A stretch of 5,571 nucleotides of DNA from Ruminococcus sp. UBA5884 (GTDB taxonomy: Bacteria > Bacillota > Clostridia > Oscillospirales > Ruminococcaceae): the NCBI GenBank assembly GCA_002431975.1, contig DJFA01000110.1, positions 1 to 5,571 of the forward strand. The letters are read 5' to 3'. The notes below the pieces were generated by a model that worked only from the letters and a program-made list of their open reading frames with translations, did no database searches and had not been told where the DNA came from. Below, piece by piece: positions 1-4,647 of the stretch. Numbering within the stretch: the first letter of the stretch is position 1; each line of letters starts with the position of its first letter. A program made the position numbers and the translations under genes.

Positions 1-1107
1 TGGGTATCTCTTATGCCTGATACACACACCGGAAAAGGAATGCCTATCGGTGCGGTAATTGCCTGTGAAGATGCAGTAATCCCTAACGCTGTAGGAGTTG
101 ATATCGGCTGCGGAATGGCTTTTGTCCAGACTGATATTCCGGCAAAACTTCTGCGTGAAACAATGACAGGAAGCGGCGAACTTATCAGAAATATAATAGG
201 TTCAATACTCAGAGCTATCCCTGTAGGATTCAGCCATTATTCAAAGCCTCAGCCGTCAGCTGTTCTTGACAATGCTCTGGAACAGGCTGACAGATACAGT
301 CCTGACAAGGAGCTTTTCAATAATATAAATGAAGGCTATTTTCAGGTCGGAACTTTAGGCGGAGGAAACCATTTCATCGAAATACAGGAAGATGAAAACG
401 GTCTTGCCTGCATAATGCTTCATTCAGGAAGCCGCAATTTCGGCTATACAGTCGGAAAATACTTTAATTCAGCAGCTGCAAAACTGAATGAGAGATGGCA
501 TTCAGCTGTTCCTCCTGAATATAATCTGCCGTTTCTTCCGGTTTCAAGCGTGGAAGGACATCAGTATCTTAACTGGATGCACCTTTCAATGGATTTTGCA
601 TATGAAAACCGTGAGGCAATGCTTTTCAAAGTAAAAAACATATTTTCTGAAATGTGTGAAAAATATCTCGGGAAAACTCCCGTATACTCAAATCAGATAA
701 ACTGTCACCATAATTATGCAGCCCTTGAAAATCATTTTGGTAAAAATGTATGGGTACACCGCAAAGGAGCTGTAAGGGCAGAAGCCGGAAAATCTGTTAT
801 AATCCCCGGTGCTATGGGTTCATACAGCTACATAGCAAATGGTCTTGGAAAAGATGAAAGCTTTCAGTCATCATCTCACGGTGCAGGACGTATGTACTCA
901 AGAACTGCCGCAAGACAGACATTTTCAGTTGAAAATGTTATGGTAGACCTTAAAAATCTTGGAGTAGTCCTCGGAAAACATAATAAAAGCGATGTTGCTG
1001 ATGAATCAAGATTTGCATACAAGGATATCGGCAAAGTAATGAAAAATCAGCAAGACCTCGCCCAACCAGTAAAAAAACTGTTTACAATAGGGGTTGTAAA
1101 GGGATAA
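1..1107 (+). CDS. rtcB: RtcB-family RNA-splicing/repair ligase, 5' end cut by the window
   Basis: RtcB joins RNA 2',3'-cyclic phosphate or 3'-phosphate ends to 5'-OH ends using GTP and Mn2+, repairing or splicing RNA in the cytoplasm. The open frame runs from base 1 (W-V-S-L precedes the first visible Met at 13), so the true start lies upstream. Comparing the spacing with E. coli RtcB (Cys78, His337) suggests about 40 residues are missing. Counting Met13 as residue 1, the family motifs are MPDTHTGKG (1-9), VGVDIGCGM with metal ligands Asp30 and Cys33, GGGNHFIE (His120), LHSGSR (His137), CHHNY (231-235) and SSHGAGR (His289, the guanylylated nucleophile by homology). The C-terminal AYKDI and IGVVKG ends are also present. 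All catalytic residues I can place are intact. It lies 13 bases upstream of a structured RNA array and is followed by a Ro-like gene, an arrangement that fits RNA repair. No archease or RtcR regulator is visible. Confidence 0.96.
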   Translation, partial: WVSLMPDTHTGKGMPIGAVIACEDAVIPNAVGVDIGCGMAFVQTDIPAKLLRETMTGSGELIRNIIGSILRAIPVGFSHYSKPQPSAVLDNALEQADRYSPDKELFNNINEGYFQVGTLGGGNHFIEIQEDENGLACIMLHSGSRNFGYTVGKYFNSAAAKLNERWHSAVPPEYNLPFLPVSSVEGHQYLNWMHLSMDFAYENREAMLFKVKNIFSEMCEKYLGKTPVYSNQINCHHNYAALENHFGKNVWVHRKGAVRAEAGKSVIIPGAMGSYSYIANGLGKDESFQSSSHGAGRMYSRTAARQTFSVENVMVDLKNLGVVLGKHNKSDVADESRFAYKDIGKVMKNQQDLAQPVKKLFTIGVVKG

Positions 1108-1108
1108 T
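1081..1108 (+). promoter_or_regulatory. candidate sigma-A promoter for the RNA array, inside the rtcB 3' end
   Basis: TTTACA (1081-1086, 5 of 6 to TTGACA) is separated by 16 bases from GATAAT (1103-1108, 5 of 6 to TATAAT). The predicted start at about 1115 falls in an A-rich stretch just before the first hairpin at 1121. The position fits independent transcription of the array. The -35 box and spacer are coding sequence of rtcB, and AT-rich DNA gives chance matches, so this is inference. Confidence 0.45.
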
Positions 1109-1120
1109 CATAAAAAAATA

Positions 1121-1177
1121 AAGACGCTTACAGCAAATATATTTATAATAAGATGAGATTTATTATATATGCGTCTT
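1121..1177 (+). ncRNA. array element A1: ACAGCAA stem-bulge hairpin
   Basis: Stem AAGACGC (1121-1127) pairs with GCGTCTT (1171-1177). The 5' bulge is TTACAGCAA. The inner helix pairs ATAT, then ATAATAA after a 4-base bulge, with TTATTATATAT at 1160-1170, closed by a purine-rich loop. Compared with its duplicate at 1319-1376, the upper helix changed on both strands (ATAATAA/TTATTAT against ATAAG/CTTAT), which argues that the RNA fold is under selection. It has no tRNA-like insert. Confidence 0.8.
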
Positions 1178-1183
1178 GTATAA

Positions 1184-1285
1184 ACGGCACGCACAGCAAA
1201 CATATGATGAAAATAGTATGGGACTTTTATTGGTTCGAATCCGGTCAGTAATTATTCCTGTAGTCAGCTTTTTTATTCGTGCCGT
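1184..1285 (+). ncRNA. array element B1: Y-like RNA with a degenerate tRNA-like module
   Basis: Outer stem ACGGCAC (1184-1190) pairs with GTGCCGT (1279-1285), followed by a GCACAGCAA bulge. The insert keeps a perfect-length T arm: ATTGG, loop TTCGAAT (1234-1240), CCGGT. The T stem has two G-U type pairs. The acceptor-like helix is reduced to CAG (1246-1248)/CTG (1258-1260), perhaps extended by AA/TT. Relative to the intact module at 1413-1483, the D arm has been largely deleted, leaving TAGTCAGC. A connecting helix can form between 1206-1216 and 1268-1278 with mismatches. It is a diverged or decaying sister of B2, or a deliberately minimal T-arm mimic. Confidence 0.75.
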
Positions 1286-1318
1286 GTTTTCATTCAATTA
1301 TCCTGTCCCGACATAAAA

Positions 1319-1376
1319 AAGACGCTTACAGCAAATATATTTATAAGAAAAATGAATGCTTATTAATATGCGTCTT
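1319..1376 (+). ncRNA. array element A2: ACAGCAA stem-bulge hairpin
   Basis: Stem AAGACGC (1319-1325) pairs with GCGTCTT (1370-1376), followed by bulge TTACAGCAA. The inner helix is ATAT plus ATAAG pairing with CTTAT plus ATAT across a small internal loop. It is a duplicate of A1 with compensated upper-stem changes and a different apical loop. It sits 6 bases upstream of B2, exactly as A1 sits upstream of B1. Confidence 0.8.
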
Positions 1377-1382
1377 GTACAA

Positions 1383-1495
1383 ACGGCACACACAGCAACA
1401 AATAATAGTTACAGTCGTGTCACCGGTTCGATTCCGGTCAGGAGCTGTCTTATGCTCCTGTAGCTCAGTTGGCAGAGCAGATTTTATTGTGCCGT
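1383..1495 (+). ncRNA. array element B2: Y-like RNA carrying an intact circularly permuted tRNA-like module
   Basis: Outer stem ACGGCAC (1383-1389) pairs with GTGCCGT (1489-1495). An 11-base 5' bulge with ACAGCAA follows. Helix AATAA (1401-1405)/TTATT (1484-1488) stacks on the outer stem, and an asymmetric loop (1406-1412) leads into the tRNA-like body at 1413-1483. The whole is about 113 nt, in the size range of bacterial Y RNAs. Two-domain design (protein-binding bulged stem plus tRNA mimic) is the established architecture of YrlA RNAs. The specific ACAGCAA stem is not one I recall from described Y RNAs. Confidence 0.85.
1413..1483 (+). ncRNA. permuted tRNA-like module inside B2
   Basis: In order: AGTC (1413-1416, 3' side of a short anticodon-stem equivalent), 5-base variable loop GTGTC, T arm ACCGG-TTCGATT-CCGGT (1422-1438), acceptor CAGGAGC (1439-1445), linker TGTCTTAT, acceptor GCTCCTG (1454-1460), TA, D arm GCTC-AGTTGGCA-GAGC (1463-1478), A, GATT (1480-1483). 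The acceptor is a perfect 7 bp. All bases for the canonical tertiary contacts are present: T8-A14 (1461/1467), G15-C48 (1468/1421), G18-T55 (1471/1428), G19-C56 (1472/1429) and T54-A58 (1427/1431). There is no anticodon loop and no encoded CCA, and the two acceptor strands are joined by the linker, so it is a tRNA mimic, not a decoding tRNA. Enzymes such as RNase P could in principle recognise the elbow and acceptor. Confidence 0.85.
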
Positions 1496-1513
1496 GTCTT
1501 TAAAAAGCTTTAA

Positions 1514-1566
1514 AAGACGGAAACAGCAAAAATTTATATATCCTGTCACGATATAAAATCCGTCTT
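1514..1566 (+). ncRNA. array element C: ACAGCAA stem-bulge hairpin
   Basis: Stem AAGACGG (1514-1520) pairs with CCGTCTT (1560-1566). The bulge is AAACAGCAA and the inner helix is TTTATAT/ATATAAA. TTTA (1509-1512)/TAAA (1568-1571) may extend the stem below an A-G mismatch. Its apical part shares ATCCTGTC and CGA with the spacer between B1 and A2 (1300-1316), hinting that the two segments have a common origin. It has no tRNA-like insert. Confidence 0.75.
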
Positions 1567-1570
1567 GTAA

Positions 1571-1673
1571 AATCTGCGGAGAAATCATTTCATAGGACAG
1601 AAACAGCAAAATTTATGTATTATTTGAAAATACACGCTGTCCTGAATAAACAGAAAGATTTCTCCATCAGATT
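1571..1673 (+). ncRNA. array element D: ACAGCAA hairpin nested in a long outer helix
   Basis: The core hairpin (1594-1643) has stem AGGACAG/CTGTCCT, bulge AAACAGCAA and inner helix TGTATT/AATACA. Unlike its five sisters, it is enclosed by a further helix: AATCTG (1571-1576) plus GGAGAAATC (1578-1586) pair with GATTTCTCC (1657-1665) plus CAGATT (1668-1673), 15 bp interrupted only by C against AT. It ends 31 bases before the ribosome binding site of the Ro-like gene. It may cap the array or help define a 3' end, but no T-run follows. Confidence 0.75.
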
Positions 1674-1704
1674 ATTCATCAGTCAGAAATACTTATCAGA
1701 ATGG

Positions 1705-1710
1705 AAGGAG
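1705..1710 (+). promoter_or_regulatory. ribosome binding site of the DUF2828/Ro-like gene
   Basis: AAGGAG sits 7 bases before ATG 1718, which fixes that start. Confidence 0.85.
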
Positions 1711-1717
1711 TACTCTT

Positions 1718-3205
1718 ATGGGACTTATTGATTACATAAAAAAGAATCAGAATTCCGCTTTCACAGAAAACGGAGCTTATTCATACAATACATCAGAATC
1801 GGAATGTCTTGACCTTTTCTACAGAATAGGTGCTTTGAGAAACTCTGCATCTGATAATGAAATAAATACTCTTGTTGAACGAGCTTATGCTGAAAATCCT
1901 CTTGATACAATGAAAATACTGTTTTTCGCCCGTGATATCAGAAACGGCCTTGGTGAAAGACGTGTTTTCCGTACAGCTGTTGAATATCTTGCCGCTTGTC
2001 ATACAGAATCAGTCAGAAAAAATCTTGAACTGTTTTCTGAATACGGCAGATGGGACGACCTTGTAATGCTTTACGGAAAATCATCTCTTGACAGCTTTAT
2101 AATTGATATCATTAAAAAACAGCTTGAATCCGATATCATAAATATGAACAGCGGAAAGACTGTATCACTGCTTGCAAAATGGCTGCCGTCTGTGAATACT
2201 TCATCTGAAAAGACAAGAATACTTGCAGGAAAAATCGTTCATGCTCTCGGATTTACAGAAAAGCATTACAGAAAAACTCTTTCTTCTCTCAGAAAATACA
2301 TAGATATCATTGAAAACAGACTCCGTGAACGTGACTATACATTTGATTACTCAAAACAGCCCTCAGGAGCTATGATGCTTTACAGAAAAGCATTTATCCG
2401 CAATGACGGCGAAAGATATATGCAGTATATCGAAAATGTTCACAGCGGAAAGGAAAAACTCAATGTTTCATCTCTTTATCCTTATGATATAGTCCGCAAG
2501 GCTCTGTCAGGCAAAATTTCAGCTGAGGAAACATCAGCACTCGATGCCGCATGGAAAAGCATGAATGACATTTCATCATCTGAAAGAAATGCAATTGCCG
2601 TCATAGATGGTTCAGGTTCAATGTATGGCTGTTACTCATCTGCTTCTCCAAAACCTTTTGAGGCTGCACTGTCGCTTGGACTCTATTTTGCTGAAAAAAG
2701 TCATGGAAGATTTGCAAATCATTTCATAACATTTTCAGAAACCCCTCGTCTTATTGAGATAAAAGGCAGAAATATTGTTGAAAAAGCAAGATATGCCGAA
2801 TCATTCAACGAAATTGCCAATACTGATATATACGCCGTTTTCAGGCTTATACTTGATACAGCTCTTGAATATAATCTTCCGCAGTCAGAACTTCCGGATA
2901 CTATATATATTATTTCTGACATGGAATTTGATTCCTGTGCAGAATATAACGGAAAACGATGCACCAACTTCCAGGCGGCAGAACATCTGTTCAGAAAGGC
3001 AGGCTATAAGCTTCCTGATATAGTTTTCTGGAATGTTGCTTCAAGAAACCAGCAGATACCTGTAAAGGCTCATCAGAGCGGTGCAGTGCTTGTTTCAGGC
3101 TCATCACCGAAAATATTTGATATGGTGAAAAGCGGCGATATAAATCCATTCAAATTAATGAGGGATATAATAGACAGCGAAAGATATTCAGCTGTATCTG
3201 CATAA
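1718..3205 (+). CDS. DUF2828 / TROVE-like protein with C-terminal von Willebrand A domain (Ro60-like)
   Basis: This 495-aa protein matches, from memory, the DUF2828 family of bacteria and plants, a relative of the TROVE-vWA Ro60 proteins that bind Y RNAs and misfolded RNAs. Residues about 20-290 are helical and repeat-like, with family landmarks FFARDIRNGLGE (69-80), GRWDDL (110-115), LLAKWLPS (151-158) and the ALDAAWK segment. The vWA domain spans about 291-480. It has a complete MIDAS metal site: DGSGSM (Asp297, Ser299, Ser301), Thr369 in NTDIYAVF and Asp401 in ISDMEFD. DIVFWN (434-439) and LVSGSSPKIF (458-467) are further family signatures. There is no signal peptide or membrane segment, so it is probably cytosolic. 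The start is fixed by AAGGAG. It lies directly downstream of the Y-like RNA array and rtcB, so I infer that it binds those RNAs. An annotation of TROVE protein or Rsr would also be reasonable; true orthology to Ro60 is unproven. Confidence 0.88.
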   Translation: MGLIDYIKKNQNSAFTENGAYSYNTSESECLDLFYRIGALRNSASDNEINTLVERAYAENPLDTMKILFFARDIRNGLGERRVFRTAVEYLAACHTESVRKNLELFSEYGRWDDLVMLYGKSSLDSFIIDIIKKQLESDIINMNSGKTVSLLAKWLPSVNTSSEKTRILAGKIVHALGFTEKHYRKTLSSLRKYIDIIENRLRERDYTFDYSKQPSGAMMLYRKAFIRNDGERYMQYIENVHSGKEKLNVSSLYPYDIVRKALSGKISAEETSALDAAWKSMNDISSSERNAIAVIDGSGSMYGCYSSASPKPFEAALSLGLYFAEKSHGRFANHFITFSETPRLIEIKGRNIVEKARYAESFNEIANTDIYAVFRLILDTALEYNLPQSELPDTIYIISDMEFDSCAEYNGKRCTNFQAAEHLFRKAGYKLPDIVFWNVASRNQQIPVKAHQSGAVLVSGSSPKIFDMVKSGDINPFKLMRDIIDSERYSAVSA

Positions 3206-3217
3206 CAAAACAAATAC

Positions 3218-3254
3218 AAACAGGGACGGACATATAATCCGCCCCTGTTTTTTT
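3218..3254 (+). terminator. intrinsic terminator of the Ro-like gene, probably bidirectional
   Basis: Stem AAACAGGGACGGA (3218-3230) pairs with TCCGCCCCTGTTT (3238-3250) with one A-C mismatch and a 7-base loop. Seven T residues follow (3248-3254). It starts 12 bases after the Ro-like stop and 10 bases beyond the stop of the convergent kinase. On the minus strand the trailing sequence is moderately T-rich, so it can serve both genes. Confidence 0.88.
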
Positions 3255-3259
3255 GTATA

Positions 3260-4198
3260 TCAGTATTCAAATTCGCTGCCGCCCACAAATTCTCTTATAA
3301 GAGATGTTCCTGATATAATATCCTTTGATACCGGTTCAAGCTTTGAAAGGACGGACATTATTTCATTATAGTGCCTGTTATCACTCATTTTATCCTTTAT
3401 TTTAAGCAGTTCAGGGAAAATAAGCTCCTTGTATGCAGAAAGTTCATAGGCAATAAATGTATCTATCCCCATATCAGCAAGATGTTTATATGGCATTATA
3501 TAGAGTTCCTCGCCTCTTGAAACGCTTTTAAGAAATTCAAATACCTTTTCCGCACTTCTGCCCCTGAAAAGAGTATCCCTGCAAAGACGACGCATAAGAC
3601 GTATTTCCTTTGGGTGAAGTGCATATTCACCGTCACTTAAAATTCTCGTTCGTACGCTGACATATATTTTTGTTGTAAAACGGTCTATTTCGCCGGTAAC
3701 CAGAGGATTAAGAGCATGAATACCTTCAATTATAACTATTTCATTTTCCTTACGCTGAAAATGCACAGTTTTTTCATGTCTTGACTGAGTAGTAAAATCA
3801 AATACCGGTATATCAATAGGCTGACATTTCTGTATTTTATACATATGTTCACCAAAAAGATTTATATCAAGGCAAAGCGGCGATTCAAGGTCTATATCAC
3901 CATTTTCATCAAGCGGCATACCAGGAGAATGATTTGAACGAAAATAATTATCCATTGAAATCGAAAACGTCTGATATCCGAGATTATTCAGTATACCAGC
4001 TATACGCATTGCAGATGTGGTTTTTCCTGAACCGGAAGGCCCTGAAATCAGTACAAGTGATTTTTCAGGCAGATTTTTAATTATCTTTTCAGCTGCATTT
4101 ATAAGCTGATTATTATAAACATTTTCAGATTTTTCAACAAATTCAGCTGCATTTTTTTTAATTCCTGAATTTATATCATTTACAGATATATATTTCAT
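3260..4198 (-). CDS. uridine kinase / phosphoribulokinase-family P-loop kinase
   Basis: This 312-aa P-loop kinase transfers phosphate from ATP to a small nucleoside-like or sugar substrate; the exact substrate cannot be read. Walker A is GPSGSGKT (53-60). SMDNYF (81-86) corresponds to the family's S-x-D-x-Y segment with a conserved Asp, VIIEGIHALNP (155-165) is the Walker B-like strand with the family EGIHAL motif, and RRLCRDTLFRG (203-213) resembles the LID arginine region. The sequence closely resembles the kinase half of clostridial nucleoside kinases that carry N-terminal TGS and ThrRS-like editing domains. Here only about 50 residues precede Walker A, so those domains are absent. An in-frame ATG exists at 4249, but it overlaps the promoter -10 region. 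The GAGGT site points to ATG 4198, with ATG 4201 as the adjacent alternative. It converges with the Ro-like gene and has its own promoter, so there is no operon link. Confidence 0.88.
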   Translation of the reverse strand: MKYISVNDINSGIKKNAAEFVEKSENVYNNQLINAAEKIIKNLPEKSLVLISGPSGSGKTTSAMRIAGILNNLGYQTFSISMDNYFRSNHSPGMPLDENGDIDLESPLCLDINLFGEHMYKIQKCQPIDIPVFDFTTQSRHEKTVHFQRKENEIVIIEGIHALNPLVTGEIDRFTTKIYVSVRTRILSDGEYALHPKEIRLMRRLCRDTLFRGRSAEKVFEFLKSVSRGEELYIMPYKHLADMGIDTFIAYELSAYKELIFPELLKIKDKMSDNRHYNEIMSVLSKLEPVSKDIISGTSLIREFVGGSEFEY

Positions 4199-4204
4199 CA
4201 TAAC

Positions 4205-4209
4205 ACCTC
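4205..4209 (-). promoter_or_regulatory. ribosome binding site deciding the kinase start
   Basis: On the minus strand GAGGT lies 6 bases before ATG 4198 and 3 before ATG 4201. The distance favours 4198 and rejects the upstream ATG at 4249, which lacks a site and lies within the promoter. Confidence 0.75.
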
Positions 4210-4237
4210 TTATATTATCAATAAGATTTATAAATAT

Positions 4238-4266
4238 ATTATAGCACATTATATATAAAAAGTAAA
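4238..4266 (-). promoter_or_regulatory. extended -10 promoter of the kinase gene
   Basis: On the minus strand TTTACT (4266-4261), a 17-base spacer and a perfect TATAAT (4243-4238) are preceded by TG-C, an extended -10. Transcription would begin near 4231, giving a leader of about 33 bases. Confidence 0.7.
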
Positions 4267-4342
4267 TACTGATATGCTTTTATTTTATATGAAATGCACA
4301 TGAAATCTGTTACATAAATTTAAAAATTCATAATCTGAATAT

Positions 4343-4379
4343 TTAAAATATCTGAGTCAATAATATTTTCAGATTTTAA
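4343..4379. other. AT-rich hairpin in the kinase-rubrerythrin spacer
   Basis: TTAAAA (4343-4348) and TCTGA (4351-4355) pair with TCAGA (4369-4373) and TTTTAA (4374-4379): 11 bp with a 2-base bulge and a 13-base loop. Base composition makes chance pairing quite likely, and no role is assigned. Confidence 0.3.
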
Positions 4380-4432
4380 AATAACACCAATTCGACAGCA
4401 AAATTTTATAATTGAAAATATGGGATTTTCCA

Positions 4433-4574
4433 TTTGTAGGGGCGACCATTGGTCGCCCGCCCGAATTATGGTTAAACCATAGATTTGGTATTTGTTTTTG
4501 GTATGAAAAATCATTGGTTAACAGATAAAATCATTGATAAACCATAACGGGCGACCAATGGTCGCCCCTACAAA
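4433..4574. repeat. MITE-like palindromic intergenic element with 27-bp terminal inverted repeats
   Basis: Arms 4433-4459 and 4548-4574 are perfect inverted repeats of 27 bp. Each contains its own near-perfect palindrome, GGGCGACCATTGGTCGCCC at 4440-4458 and its complement at 4549-4567. A shorter inner pair, TTATGGTT (4466-4473)/AACCATAA (4540-4547), extends the fold. The 88-base centre has no coding capacity and holds a second small palindrome, TATGGTT-A-AACCATA (4467-4481). The GC-rich arms stand out from the AT-rich surroundings, which suggests a mobile or multicopy repeat. I recall similar GGGCGACC repeats from gut Clostridia genomes. No clear target duplication is visible. It lies between two divergent genes, 58 bases before the rubrerythrin ribosome site region. 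Confidence 0.85.
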
Positions 4575-4634
4575 ACGAATTTAATTTCAGATAAACGAAT
4601 CACAGAAACGGCTATCGAATTAGCGTTAATTTAT

Positions 4635-4639
4635 GGAGG
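4635..4639 (+). promoter_or_regulatory. ribosome binding site deciding the rubrerythrin start
   Basis: GGAGG at 4635-4639 is 8 bases before ATG 4648. An in-frame ATG at 4633 overlaps this site, so the longer form is not the real start. Confidence 0.9.
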
Positions 4640-4647
4640 TATTTTTT

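Larger units (their letters stand above)
1118..1498 (+). repeat. imperfect tandem duplication of the A+B RNA pair
   Basis: Unit 1 (about 1118-1290) and unit 2 (about 1316-1498) share the order A hairpin, 6-base GTA(T/C)AA linker, B element. They are nearly identical over the A 5' half, the A 3' arm plus linker, the B outer arms and parts of the tRNA-like insert. Differences concentrate in loops, compensated stem positions and the D arm lost from unit 1. Elements C and D share only the stem-bulge consensus and are older or independent copies. Confidence 0.8.
1121..1673 (+). ncRNA. array of six Y-RNA-like structured elements between rtcB and the Ro-like gene
   Basis: This is the gene-free 1108-1717 interval. 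It holds six hairpins at 1121-1177, 1184-1285, 1319-1376, 1383-1495, 1514-1566 and 1594-1643. Each has a 7-bp perfect stem, then two variable bases plus ACAGCAA as a one-sided 5' bulge, then an AT-rich inner helix, and a G right after the 3' arm. The arms are AAGACGC/GCGTCTT (twice), ACGGCAC/GTGCCGT (twice), AAGACGG/CCGTCTT and AGGACAG/CTGTCCT. Sequences differ while pairing is kept, which is covariation supporting RNA function. Two members enclose a tRNA-like module. A bulged stem plus tRNA-like module next to a Ro-type protein gene is the known layout of bacterial Y RNAs, so I infer the ACAGCAA stem is the protein-binding site. Whether it is one transcript or is processed into six is unknown. 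No internal T-run terminator is convincing. A 74-codon frame at 1279-1503 crosses these stems and is not a gene. Confidence 0.85.

Noticed and set aside
1422..1479. Ordinary tRNA gene, because of GGTTCGATTCC and the D-arm sequence
   Set aside because: The T arm comes before the D arm, the acceptor strands are joined by an 8-base linker, and there is no anticodon loop or CCA. It is a permuted mimic, not a decoding tRNA.
1279..1503. 74-codon open frame on the + strand between rtcB and the Ro-like gene
   Set aside because: It runs through hairpin arms and the tRNA-like module, has no ribosome binding site and no protein-like composition; the RNA structures explain the sequence.
1496..1518. GTCTTT/AAAGAC hairpin after B2 as a terminator
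   Set aside because: It is weak and all A/T in the middle, lacks a following T run, and competes with the better supported stem of element C.
1121..1643. CRISPR array suggested by repeated ACAGCAAA blocks
   Set aside because: The repeats are short, irregularly spaced, lie inside compensated stems of differing sequence, and there are no cas genes.
4199..4249. Kinase start at the upstream ATG (4249)
   Set aside because: The added 17 residues overlap a strong extended -10 promoter and have no ribosome site, whereas GAGGT fits ATG 4198.
4320..4514. 64-codon minus-strand frame in the spacer
   Set aside because: It spans one arm of the palindromic repeat, has no ribosome site and no recognisable protein features.
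4515..4548. Outward promoter inside the MITE-like element driving rubrerythrin (TTAACA with a weak -10)
   Set aside because: No hexamer resembling TATAAT occurs at proper spacing; the match is no better than expected in AT-rich DNA.
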